Assembly: GCA_002433235.1 (NCBI GenBank)
Contig: DJHS01000138.1
Location: 1-21,644, forward strand
Length of the DNA: 21,644 nt
Direction of reading: 5' to 3'
DNA from: UBA6614 sp002433235
GTDB lineage: Bacteria > Verrucomicrobiota > Verrucomicrobiia > Limisphaerales > UBA1100
Part shown: one piece after another, positions 1 through 8,194 of the stretch
Position numbering within the stretch: position 1 is the first letter of the stretch
Layout: each line of letters opens with the position of its first letter
Notes under the pieces: generated by a model
Told to the model about the DNA's origin: nothing
The model's database searches: none
The model's input: only the letters and a program-made list of their open reading frames with translations
Program-made: the position numbers and the translations under genes

Positions 1-1388
1 GGCCAAGAATATTTATTGGGACAATACCAAGGCACCGTTCCAAAGTCATAATCCGGAATGGACGGCAGCGGCCGCGGTGGAGTTTATCGAGCGTCACCGT
101 GAGGGGCCGTTTTATCTGCACTACTGCACCACGCTACTGCATGGTCCGAATGGTTCTTGGNNNNNNNNNNNNNNNNNNNNNNNNNNNNNNNNNNNNNNNN
201 NNNNNNNNNNNNNNNNNNNNNNNNNNNNNNNNNNNNNNNNNNNNNNNNNNNNNNNNNNNNNNNNNNNNNNNNNNNNNNNNNNNNNNNNNNNNNNNNNNNN
301 NNNNNNNNNNNNNNNNNNNNNNNNNNNNNNNNNNNNNNNNNNNNNNNNNNNNNNNNNNNNNNNNNNNNNNNNNNNNNNNNNNNNNNNNNNNNNNNNNNNN
401 NNNNNNNNNNNNNNNNNNNNNNNNNNNNNNNNNNNNNNNNNNNNNNNNNNNNNNNNNNNNNNNNNNNNNNNNNNNNNNNNNNNNNNNNNNNNNNNNNNNN
501 NNNNACAAGTCGCTGGACAAACCGAGGGTGACCGGCGAAGGCGTAATTGACGCGGATTTAAACGTACTGCCTCCGCGAGATTCGGTCATGAAACGAATCG
601 AGAAAGCTGGGTTGACCTCCAATCAAGCTGGTTACCTGTGGATGGATGATTCACTCGGGTTGATCCTCAACAAGCTTGATCAATTGAAGCTAACGCATAA
701 CACGATCGTGTTGTTCGTGGCCGATCATGGCTCGGGTCACAAGGGGTCGTTATACAAGGCCAAGGGCACGGAGGTGCCGTGCATCATGCGCTGGCCGGCC
801 GGCATGAAGGCAGGCGTGCGCAGTGAGGAGCTGATCCAAAATACCGACTTTGTACCTACATGGTTTGAACTCGCCGGTGTGAAAAAGCCGGCTGCTTACC
901 GGATGGATGGCGTAAGTCTGGCACCGTTGTTAAAGGCGCCTCATCAGCCTGTACGCGAGTATGTCTATGCGGAGATCGGCGCCGCGCGGTCCATCAAGAC
1001 CAAGACGCACAGCTACATTGCTTTGCGCTACACACGGGAACAGGTTGCCGGTGTGCAGGAGCAGCATCGGCGTCATCTGAAAGCAATGACCGGATTGAGC
1101 GGCGGGGTGTCACGTTCAATTGCCACGCATCCCCATGCCTACACTGGGGATCAACTGTATGACTTGAAACGCGATCCTGATGCGCAGAATAACCTCGCCA
1201 CCCAGCGACGCCATGCCAAGACCTTGAACGAACTGAAGCAAAAGCTGACAACTGAACTGAAGCGATTTCCCAACCGGCCCTACGGTGAATTTGTGCCGGG
1301 CGGCAATGCCTTGGCCGGCGGCGGTTACGAGGAGGTTTTTGCAACCCTTCGAAAAGCAGCGGCTGGTAAGAAGCCAAAGAAAAAGTGA
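1..1388 (+). CDS. Sulfatase (type I, alkaline phosphatase superfamily), 5'-truncated and interrupted by an N gap
   Basis: Probable secreted sulfatase that hydrolyses a sulfate ester; the substrate cannot be read from the sequence. The gene enters from outside the window, so the signal peptide and the formylglycine site are not visible. Bases 2-160 read in one frame and end in LLHGPNGSW. After the gap the same protein resumes at 507 with KSLDKP in another frame. Recognisable family segments are the metal-site block FVADHGSGHKGSLY, then VPCIMRWPAGMKAG and a C-terminal block typical of sulfatases (QLYDLKRDPDAQNNLA). The protein ends in a lysine-rich tail, GKKPKKK. The stop TGA overlaps the GTG start of the next gene (GTGA), so the two are probably translationally coupled. 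It is the first visible gene of a four-gene operon. Family assignment is firm; substrate and true length are unknown. Confidence 0.88.
   Translation, partial: PRIFIGTIPRHRSKVIIRNGRQRPRWSLSSVTVRGRFICTTAPRYCMVRMVLXXXXXXXXXXXXXXXXXXXXXXXXXXXXXXXXXXXXXXXXXXXXXXXXXXXXXXXXXXXXXXXXXXXXXXXXXXXXXXXXXXXXXXXXXXXXXXXXXXXXXXXXXXXXXXXXXXXXKSLDKPRVTGEGVIDADLNVLPPRDSVMKRIEKAGLTSNQAGYLWMDDSLGLILNKLDQLKLTHNTIVLFVADHGSGHKGSLYKAKGTEVPCIMRWPAGMKAGVRSEELIQNTDFVPTWFELAGVKKPAAYRMDGVSLAPLLKAPHQPVREYVYAEIGAARSIKTKTHSYIALRYTREQVAGVQEQHRRHLKAMTGLSGGVSRSIATHPHAYTGDQLYDLKRDPDAQNNLATQRRHAKTLNELKQKLTTELKRFPNRPYGEFVPGGNALAGGGYEEVFATLRKAAAGKKPKKK
161..504. other. Assembly gap (344 Ns) inside the sulfatase gene
   Basis: A run of 344 undetermined bases. 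The left side ends on a complete codon (TGG, 158-160). On the right the reading frame resumes at 507, leaving two bases of a split codon. The true missing length must therefore be 3k+1 bases, whereas 344 is 3k+2. The gap size is thus an estimate, not a measured length, unless there is another frameshift. Confidence 0.97.
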
Positions 1389-3622
1389 TACGTAATACGT
1401 TGGTATTTTGGGTGTTGATTATAGTGCCGGTCTGGGCCCAGCCAGTCGTGCCCGGGTTGTCACACGAACGGCATGGGCTGGATGCGACTGGGCAAGGGAG
1501 AGTGTTGATCGAGGAATTGCGTTGTGCGGGGTGCCATTCCGGGCCAGTGAAACGCAAGCTGGGGCCGGATTTGTCTGGGGTGGGCGCGCGCGTGGAGTCG
1601 GGTTACCTGAAGCGGTTTTTATTGGGCCCGCACAAAGCGGATCCGGGTACACAGATGCCGGACATCCTCGGGATGCTTCCAGAGGATGAACAGGATGCAA
1701 CGGCTGAGGTGCTGACATATTATTTGAAAAGTTTATCCAAAGAAAAATTTTCGCGCGCCAAGGTGGATGCCGCGTTGGTTGGTGAGGGTAAAAAACTATT
1801 TGAAAAGGTCGGTTGTATCACGTGTCACGCGCCGGGCAGTGGTGTGGGGCTAAAGCATGTACCGGCCAAGTACGGGCTGGATTCGTTGTCGGCGTTTCTG
1901 TTTCAACCGCGGCACGCGCGTCCGTCCGGGCGAATGCCGGACATGAACCTCACCCGTGACGAGGCGCGGTCGATCGCCGCATATCTGTTGGGGCTGAAGG
2001 AGTTAAAGGTCACCGAGCTGAAGCTGGACTTGGCCAAGGTGCAGGCGGGGAAGCTGGTGTTTCGCCGCCTCAATTGTACTTCGTGCCACAAACTGCCGAA
2101 TCAAAAATCGCAATTGAAGCTGCCAATGGCCGAGCTTACGGCCGGCCAAGGTTGTCTGGCCGAGAAGCCGGATGGCGTGCCGAATTTTCATTTGTCCGCC
2201 GCCCAGCGCGCCGCCATCGGCAAAGCACTAGCAGGGATCGACAAGCCGTTGCCGGATCGGCTGCAAGTGCAGCACACCATGACGGCCATGAACTGCATCG
2301 CTTGTCATACTCGCGATGGCGCGGGTGGAGTGAGCAACACAATGTTCAAGCACTTCGGCACAGATGAGGAAGGGCTGGGCAATCCGGGTCGGATTCCGCC
2401 GACGCTCGATGGTGTGGCTGCCAAGCTGCGGCCGGAATGGCTGCGCAAGGTTTTATTTGATGCAGAGACGGTGCGGCCGTACATGCACACACGCATGCCC
2501 CAGTTCGGCGAGGCGGCACTAGCACATTTGCCACCATTGCTGGAAAAGGTGGATCACCTGCCGCCGGTGACATTCACCGAACTCAAGCGTGAGGAGCGTC
2601 GTCCGTATCGCAAGGCCGGCCATTTGCTGGTCGGCGACAAGGGGTTGAACTGCGTGGCTTGTCACAACTTCAATGGCAAACCCTCGCCCGGCTTGAAGGG
2701 GTTGGATTTGCTGACGTCTTTCGAGCGGTTGCAGCCGAACTGGTACGCGCACTTCATGCGGAATCCGCAAAAGTATCGGCCGGGCATCGTGATGCCGAAC
2801 TTCTGGCCGGATGGCCAAGCGGTGCGGCAGGATGTGCTGGAGGGCAGCACGCATGAGCAACTGCGCGCGATGTGGCATTATTTTTCACTGGGCCGTTCAG
2901 CGCGTGATCCATCGGGGATCCGCTCGGAGGGCACGGATCTGGTGGTGTCCGATCGCACGCGAGTGTATCGCGGGCGTAGTCGGGTGGCGGGGTATCGCGG
3001 CATTGCCGTGGGTTTCCCTGGCGGCGTGAACTACGCTTTCAATGCGCAAAATGGAGCTTTAACCGCGCTGTGGCAAGGCGAGTTTGTGAGCGTGTACTGG
3101 GGCGGCCAAGGCGCAGGGAATTTTAATCCCAAGGGCCGCGCAATCGAGCTGCCACAGGACGTGGCGTTTTATCGCTTGGCCAAGCCCGATGCGCCATGGC
3201 CGTTACATCCGGTGATGACCAAGGAGAATCCGGTCAATCCTGATCCGCTGTACCCCCGCAATCGCGGCTACCGGTTTGGCGGCTATCAACTGGACAAGGA
3301 TGCTGTGCCGACCTTTTTGTACCATACTGGCGAGGTGAGTGTGACGGATTGCTCCCATGCCCTGGTGACCAATCGCCTGACGGGGCTCGTGCGTACGTTG
3401 CGGTTGGAGGCGCCGAAGGCGGAGACGATTTATTTTCGCGTGTTGACCGGTAAGGTTCAGAAACTGGCGCCGGGCCAGTATGGCACGGACGGACTCAAGG
3501 TTTGGGTGCCGGAAGCCAATGCGCTGCTCCGCGGCCAAGGTGACGCCAAGGAGTTGTTGTTGAAACTTAATCTGCCCAAGGGGAAATCGGAATGTGGGAT
3601 TCGTTATGAGTTGTCGCGTTAA
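1385..3622 (+). CDS. Secreted five-heme cytochrome c-domain protein
   Basis: Predicted periplasmic electron-transfer protein of 745 residues. A signal peptide (MIRNTLVFWVLIIVPVWAQ) follows a GTG start that overlaps the upstream stop by 4 bp. Five c-type heme sites CxxCH begin at residues 47 (CAGCH), 144 (CITCH), 231 (CTSCH), 304 (CIACH) and 423 (CVACH). Candidate axial methionines lie in QMPDIL, RMPDMN, RMPQFG and VMPNFW downstream of four of them. The third heme domain is shorter and lacks this clear MP motif. From about residue 520 a heme-free C-terminal domain follows (GYRGIAVGFPGGVNYAF ... ALWQGEFVSVYWGGQG), a pattern I associate with PVC cytochrome proteins but whose function I do not know. 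The neighbouring sugar-dehydrogenase-like gene suggests it accepts or relays electrons from substrate oxidation; that link is inference. Confidence 0.9.
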   Translation: MIRNTLVFWVLIIVPVWAQPVVPGLSHERHGLDATGQGRVLIEELRCAGCHSGPVKRKLGPDLSGVGARVESGYLKRFLLGPHKADPGTQMPDILGMLPEDEQDATAEVLTYYLKSLSKEKFSRAKVDAALVGEGKKLFEKVGCITCHAPGSGVGLKHVPAKYGLDSLSAFLFQPRHARPSGRMPDMNLTRDEARSIAAYLLGLKELKVTELKLDLAKVQAGKLVFRRLNCTSCHKLPNQKSQLKLPMAELTAGQGCLAEKPDGVPNFHLSAAQRAAIGKALAGIDKPLPDRLQVQHTMTAMNCIACHTRDGAGGVSNTMFKHFGTDEEGLGNPGRIPPTLDGVAAKLRPEWLRKVLFDAETVRPYMHTRMPQFGEAALAHLPPLLEKVDHLPPVTFTELKREERRPYRKAGHLLVGDKGLNCVACHNFNGKPSPGLKGLDLLTSFERLQPNWYAHFMRNPQKYRPGIVMPNFWPDGQAVRQDVLEGSTHEQLRAMWHYFSLGRSARDPSGIRSEGTDLVVSDRTRVYRGRSRVAGYRGIAVGFPGGVNYAFNAQNGALTALWQGEFVSVYWGGQGAGNFNPKGRAIELPQDVAFYRLAKPDAPWPLHPVMTKENPVNPDPLYPRNRGYRFGGYQLDKDAVPTFLYHTGEVSVTDCSHALVTNRLTGLVRTLRLEAPKAETIYFRVLTGKVQKLAPGQYGTDGLKVWVPEANALLRGQGDAKELLLKLNLPKGKSECGIRYELSR

Positions 3623-5105
3623 ATACAAGGCAATCGGTCTGGCCGGCTTGTTGGCGCTGCTGCCCGGCGTGCAGGCCGAGGAAGTGGGCGCGCGTTGGGG
3701 GACGGAGCAGCGTGAGCGTGAGTATTATCGGGTGGTCAGTGTGCCGATTCCCAAGGGGCAGGTGATTGAGGCCGGCGCGTTTGAGTTAATGCCGGACAAC
3801 CGTATGGCGATCGGCACGCGGCGGGGGGATATTTATTTCATGAGCGGCGTGGATGACGAAAAGCCACGGCCGCGCTTCGAGAAGTTTGCCGAGGGTCTGG
3901 ATGAGATTTTCGGCCTAGCCCATCGCCGAGGCGAGAAGGATGCCCTGTACGTAACTCACAGCGCAGAGTTGACTCGAGTGCGCGATACGAATGGCGATGG
4001 GCGCGCGGACCGATTTGAGACGGTGTCCGATGCGTGGGGCTATCGCAACTATCACGAGTACGCCTTTGGCTCGAAGTTTGATGCGCAGGGAAACCTCTAC
4101 GTGGCGCTCGGGCTTTCTGCCTCTTACCACTCACGCGCACTCTTTCGCGGGTGGGCGATGAAAATCACTCCGGAAGGCAAGAGTATCCCCATCGCCAGCG
4201 GCCTGCGCAGCCCGGGCGGCATTGGGCCTAACGAACACGGCGCGCTGTTTTACATTGAGAGTCAAGGGCCGTGGAATTCCTCGTGCAGCCTCAAATTTCT
4301 GAAGCCCGGCGGGTTCATGGGGCATCCGGTGAGTTTCAACTGGTACTCGTACGCGCCGGACCTCAAGCGGCCGGTCGCGCCGGAAAGCGGCACCCGAATT
4401 GTCACTGAAAAGGAAAAGGTGAAGGAGCTTGTGCCGTACGCCGTGGTGTTTCCTTACATCCGCATGGGGCGTTCAATCACCGGTTACGTGGTTGATAAGA
4501 CGGGCGGCAAGTTTGGGCCATTCGAAAACCAGATATTCCTCGGAGACTACACACAATCGATCATCATGCGCGCGACCACCGAGCAGATCAACGGCGTGTG
4601 GCAGGGCGCCTGTTATCCCTTTCGTGAAGGGCTCTCGACCGGGATCCTGAACGTGCAGTTCACTCCCAAGGGCCGTTTGCTGGCCGGCGGTACCAATCGG
4701 GGCTGGCCAGTGCGCGGTATTAAACCCTTTGCGCTGGAGCGGTTAGATTGGACCGGGAAAATGCCCTTTGAAATTAAGCGTATCCACATCACGCCCGATG
4801 GATTCAAAATCCTGTTTACCAAACCGGTTGATGCCAAGACCGGCAACGATCCGAAGAGTTATCAGGTCACCACTTTCACGCACATTTACCATGGTGGTTA
4901 CGGCGGGCCGGAGGTTGATCAAACTACACCCACTGTGCAGGGCGCCGAGCTGGCTGCCGACGGCCTCAGTGCGCGCATCACGCTCAGCGAACTCAAGCGC
5001 GGGCATGTGCACGAATTCGATCTCGGCGCATTGCGCGATCGGCGTCAGGGCGAGCTGCTGCATCGTCACGCCTATTACACCGTCAATGAGATTCCCAAGA
5101 AATAA
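3606..5105 (+). CDS. Secreted beta-propeller, PQQ-type sugar dehydrogenase-like protein
   Basis: 499 residues from ATG 3606, which lies inside the end of the cytochrome gene (17-bp overlap). A GTG at 3594 would add four residues, but the ATG gives a normal signal peptide ending near LLPGVQAEE. The body looks like a six-bladed propeller of the soluble glucose/sorbosone dehydrogenase type as found in PVC bacteria. It includes an EF-hand-like calcium loop DTNGDGRAD at residues 127-135, and blocks SGLRSPGGIGPNEHG, GYVVDKTGGKFGPFENQIFLGDY and LAGGTNRGWP. From about residue 386 a separate domain begins (ITPDGFKILFTKPVDAKTG ... HAYYTVNEIPKK), resembling the Ig/Fn3-like tail often found on these proteins. 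The place next to a multiheme cytochrome fits an oxidoreductase, but PQQ binding is not demonstrable by eye. It could also be a non-enzymatic binding propeller. Confidence 0.78.
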   Translation: MSCRVKYKAIGLAGLLALLPGVQAEEVGARWGTEQREREYYRVVSVPIPKGQVIEAGAFELMPDNRMAIGTRRGDIYFMSGVDDEKPRPRFEKFAEGLDEIFGLAHRRGEKDALYVTHSAELTRVRDTNGDGRADRFETVSDAWGYRNYHEYAFGSKFDAQGNLYVALGLSASYHSRALFRGWAMKITPEGKSIPIASGLRSPGGIGPNEHGALFYIESQGPWNSSCSLKFLKPGGFMGHPVSFNWYSYAPDLKRPVAPESGTRIVTEKEKVKELVPYAVVFPYIRMGRSITGYVVDKTGGKFGPFENQIFLGDYTQSIIMRATTEQINGVWQGACYPFREGLSTGILNVQFTPKGRLLAGGTNRGWPVRGIKPFALERLDWTGKMPFEIKRIHITPDGFKILFTKPVDAKTGNDPKSYQVTTFTHIYHGGYGGPEVDQTTPTVQGAELAADGLSARITLSELKRGHVHEFDLGALRDRRQGELLHRHAYYTVNEIPKK

Positions 5106-5106
5106 C

Positions 5107-6558
5107 ATGCGGTTTATATGGCTCACAATTCTGGTCGGATGCAATTCACTGGCTGCGGCGAGCTGGACTGCCACGCGCCAACTCCCGGCGTCGGAAGCTC
5201 ATCAGGCGGCGGCTGCGGAAGGGGAGTTTGTGTATGCCATCACCAGCCGGTCGGTGGCAAAGTATGATCGCGCCACCGGCAAGCGTTTGGCCGTGAGTAC
5301 CGGCGCGGCGCGACATTTGAACAGCGGCTTTTTTTTGCAGGGCAAACTGCTCTGCGCACACTCGAATTATCCGCTCAAGCCGGAGCGCAGCGAGATCAAG
5401 GTGCTGGATGTCGACACGATGAAGCTAACGAACTTCAAGGCCTTCGGCAAAGCCGGCGGTTCGTTGGTGTGGGTGCTGCACAAGGACGGGCATTGGTGGT
5501 GCAACTTCGCGCATTACGGTGCCGGCAACGCCAAGACGTTTCTCGCCAAGTACGATGATCAATGGCGTGAGCTGGCACGCTGGACGTACCCGCAAAAGGT
5601 GATTGGCCAGTTGGGCCGGTACAGTTTGTCCGGCGGCATTTGGCGTGGGGACGAATTGTGGGTGACTGGCCATGATGATCCGGTCGCCTTCCGGCTGCGC
5701 CTACCTAAGGTGGGTGGTGTGCTGGAGTACGTCGGCCAACATGCCGTGCCGTTTACCGGGCAGGGTTTGGCGAATGATCCGGTGACCGGGGGATTGATTG
5801 GCATCAACCGCGCCCGACGACAGGTGGTCTTTGCCGGACAGCAGGGCATCCGGTTGCGTGTGCTTTGTTATAACATCCATCACGCTGCCGGGGTGGATCG
5901 CAAGCTGGATGTGCCGCGGATCGCCAAGGTGATCCTGTCGGTAAAGCCGGATTTGGTTGCGCTGCAGGAGGTCGACAACAAGGCCGGCCGCTCGGAGGGT
6001 GTGGATCAGGCAGCTGAACTGGCGCGGCTCACCGGGATGCAGCATGCGTTCGGGGCGAACATTCCATTACAGGGCGGGTATTACGGTAACGCGATCTTGT
6101 CACGGCTGCCGATAGATCAACATCAGAATCATCTGTTGCCCAACGTGGATTCGGGCGAACAACGCGGGGTGCTGGAGGTTGGCTTTAAACTGCCTGGCGG
6201 CCGGCCGTTGCGATTGCTCGGTACGCACCTTGATCATCGACGGTCGGATGGCGAGCGGCTGGCGTCAGCCATCTTCATCAACACGATGGCGGGCAAAGAG
6301 CCTACCGTGCCGACGGTCCTGGCGGGCGACTTGAACGACGTGCTCGGTAGTCGCACGCTGAAAGAGTTTCAAAAATCATGGACACCCACAAATGCCAAGC
6401 CCATGCCAACCGTGCCGGTGGGTAAGCCAACGCGGCAGATTGATTTCATCCTCGTGCGGCCCGCGACACGGTGGAAGGTGATCGAGACGAAGGTGCTCGA
6501 CGAAGCCGTGGCATCTGATCACCGCGCGATCTTTGCGATCCTTGAGCTGCGAGAATAG
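5107..6558 (+). CDS. Secreted propeller-like protein fused to an endonuclease/exonuclease/phosphatase (EEP) domain
   Basis: 483 residues from ATG 5107, 1 bp after the preceding stop. In-frame sequence upstream to 4768 overlaps the dehydrogenase gene and is not coding in this frame. The N-terminus is hydrophobic (MRFIWLTILVGCNSLAAA); LVGC could be a lipobox, although the signal would be unusually short, so cleavage after LAAA is also possible. Residues about 20-248 look like a beta-propeller or quinoprotein-like domain (YAITSRSVAKYDRATGKRL, SGGIWRGDELWVTGHDDP). Residues about 250-483 carry the EEP signatures: LCYNIHH, LQEVD (Q287, E288), GNAILSR, GTHLDH, GDLND (D408, N410), QIDF (D446) and SDH (470-472). 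The set looks catalytically complete for a metal-dependent phosphodiesterase or phosphomonoesterase. Possible substrates include nucleic acid, sphingolipid or inositol phosphate. It is the last gene of the operon. Confidence 0.85.
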   Translation: MRFIWLTILVGCNSLAAASWTATRQLPASEAHQAAAAEGEFVYAITSRSVAKYDRATGKRLAVSTGAARHLNSGFFLQGKLLCAHSNYPLKPERSEIKVLDVDTMKLTNFKAFGKAGGSLVWVLHKDGHWWCNFAHYGAGNAKTFLAKYDDQWRELARWTYPQKVIGQLGRYSLSGGIWRGDELWVTGHDDPVAFRLRLPKVGGVLEYVGQHAVPFTGQGLANDPVTGGLIGINRARRQVVFAGQQGIRLRVLCYNIHHAAGVDRKLDVPRIAKVILSVKPDLVALQEVDNKAGRSEGVDQAAELARLTGMQHAFGANIPLQGGYYGNAILSRLPIDQHQNHLLPNVDSGEQRGVLEVGFKLPGGRPLRLLGTHLDHRRSDGERLASAIFINTMAGKEPTVPTVLAGDLNDVLGSRTLKEFQKSWTPTNAKPMPTVPVGKPTRQIDFILVRPATRWKVIETKVLDEAVASDHRAIFAILELRE

Positions 6559-6561
6559 CGG

Positions 6562-8184
6562 CTACTTTTTCTTCGGCTTCGGTTTTCGAATTATGCTCAC
6601 CTCATCCCACGGCTTGGCGCCGACGCGGCGGGCCCAGCCTTCGTAGAGTTTTTGCAGTGCAGCGGCCTTTTGCGGCATGGCCTTGGAAAGATCCCGCAGT
6701 TCGCTGCGGTCTCGGGCCATGTTGTACAATTCCCAAGGGGCGTTGTGCAGGGCGACGAGCTTGAAATCGCCCTGACGCACGGCGCGGTTGCCTTCGTGTT
6801 CCCAAAACAGGGTGCGTGGTCGGGCGTTGTCTTTCGTAAACACCGGCAGAAGATTTTCGCCTTCCATGTTTTTCACCGGCAACCCAGCGGCGGCGAGGCA
6901 GGTGGGGGCAATGTCGATGAGGTGGCTGGGCGTGTGGCGCAGGGTGCCCTTGTCCTTGAGGCGGGCGGGCCAGTGGACAATGAGGGGTGTAGCTACACCG
7001 CCTTCATGAGTGTAGCGCTTATACATGCGGAAAGGAGCGTTGCTGAGGTTGGCCCAGCCGCGGCCGGAGCTTGAGGACCAACCCCCGCGTCGGCCCCACT
7101 CGGCGTAGTTGTCCACGCGAGTCTCGGGATGCCGACCGTTCTTGGCGAAGAGCCCACGCCAATCATGCACGCCGGTGCCGGGCACGCCGTTGTCCACCAT
7201 GAACAGGAATAAGGTGTTTTCCAGTCGACCGGCGGTCTTGAGCTTGGCTATAATCCGGCCGATGTTCTGGTCCATGCGGTCAATGATGGCCGAGTAGAGC
7301 GCCATCTTGAGGTCGAGCTCGTCGCGCAGCTTGGCGTCGTAGGTTTCCCATTGAGGCACATCCGAAGGCGAGAGCTGCCAGTCTTTTTTAATCAGGCCCA
7401 TCTGCACCATGCGCCGATAACGCTCCGCGCGCAATTTGTCCCAGCCTATATCGCGGAATTTGCCGCGGTACTTTTTAGTATCCTCTTCGCGCGCATGCAG
7501 TGGGAAATGCGGCGCGTTATGGGCGACGTAGAGAAAAATCGGTTGATCGGCGTGTTTCGTAAACGCCTCGTCCATGAAATGTAGTGCGTAATCGGTGAAG
7601 ACATCGGTGGTGTACCATTCCTGATCGGGCCGCAGATGGTTCACGGGCGTCTCGGTGCCGGGCAGTACAATCTTGTCATCGAGAAACACAGGGCAATGCT
7701 CCAGCACGGTGAAGTAGGAATCGATGAAGTTTCGCGTGCCATAAAAGCGATCGAACCCGCGCGCGACGGGCGATTGTTTCGGCTCGGTGCCGAGATGCCA
7801 TTTGCCGGTCATCATCGTGCGGTAACCGCCCTGACGCAGCCGCTCGGCGAGCGTCGGCACGTTGGGCAGGATCGTGCCACTGTAGCTGGGCAACCCGCGA
7901 TCCCGCGTCATGTGCCCCATGCCCGCCTGATGTTGGTACACGCCAGTCAGCAACGCCGCCCGCGAAGGACAACACCGGCCGGTATTATAAAACTGCGAAA
8001 ACCGCAGACCGTTGGCTGCGAGTTTATCCAACACGGGCGTTTCAATCTCTCCGCCGTAACAGCCGAAATCCGAAAAGCCGGCATCATCCGCCATGATGAC
8101 GACGATGTTGGGCTGTTTTTGGTCAGCTCCAAGCAATAGAAGAGGCGTAAGTAGTATTATTAGAAACAGGTGAGTTTTACTCAT
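6562..8184 (-). CDS. Secreted arylsulfatase-type sulfatase with CCPSR site
   Basis: 540 residues. The signal peptide MSKTHLFLIILLTPLLLLGA is followed directly by the sulfatase start QPNIVVIMADDAGFSDFG, with the metal-binding Asp pair at 33-34. The formylglycine motif is CCPSRAALLTG with the modified cysteine expected at C71. Further family blocks are MMTGKWHLG, FLFMVDNGVPGTGVHDW, EGGVATPLIVHWPARL and ELYNMARDRSELRDLS. The length and CCPSR motif fit a large arylsulfatase subgroup of the S1 family common in PVC bacteria. It ends in a lysine-rich tail (KPKPKKK), as does the sulfatase at the left edge. It starts 10 bp after the stop of the upstream sulfatase and is probably co-transcribed with it. 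It converges on the EEP gene with only 3 bp between stops. No Shine-Dalgarno is evident. Substrate is unknown. Confidence 0.93.
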   Translation of the reverse strand: MSKTHLFLIILLTPLLLLGADQKQPNIVVIMADDAGFSDFGCYGGEIETPVLDKLAANGLRFSQFYNTGRCCPSRAALLTGVYQHQAGMGHMTRDRGLPSYSGTILPNVPTLAERLRQGGYRTMMTGKWHLGTEPKQSPVARGFDRFYGTRNFIDSYFTVLEHCPVFLDDKIVLPGTETPVNHLRPDQEWYTTDVFTDYALHFMDEAFTKHADQPIFLYVAHNAPHFPLHAREEDTKKYRGKFRDIGWDKLRAERYRRMVQMGLIKKDWQLSPSDVPQWETYDAKLRDELDLKMALYSAIIDRMDQNIGRIIAKLKTAGRLENTLFLFMVDNGVPGTGVHDWRGLFAKNGRHPETRVDNYAEWGRRGGWSSSSGRGWANLSNAPFRMYKRYTHEGGVATPLIVHWPARLKDKGTLRHTPSHLIDIAPTCLAAAGLPVKNMEGENLLPVFTKDNARPRTLFWEHEGNRAVRQGDFKLVALHNAPWELYNMARDRSELRDLSKAMPQKAAALQKLYEGWARRVGAKPWDEVSIIRKPKPKKK

Positions 8185-8194
8185 ATTATAAATT

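Noticed and set aside
77..622. Open frames running through the N gap on both strands.
   Set aside because: They exist only because Ns contain no stop codons; only the sulfatase frame has homology on either side.
4768..5106. In-frame extension of the propeller-EEP gene upstream of 5107.
   Set aside because: It would lie wholly inside the dehydrogenase-like gene, and ATG 5107 gives a signal peptide right after that gene's stop.
6540..6600. A terminator between the convergent EEP and sulfatase genes.
   Set aside because: Only 3 bp separate the stops, and I found no convincing stem with a T-run across the junction.
8182..8190. TATAAT directly before the minus-strand ATG at 8184, as a leaderless promoter.
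   Set aside because: The box ends next to the ATG, so transcription would start inside the gene; the 10-bp AT-rich gap between two co-directional genes explains it.
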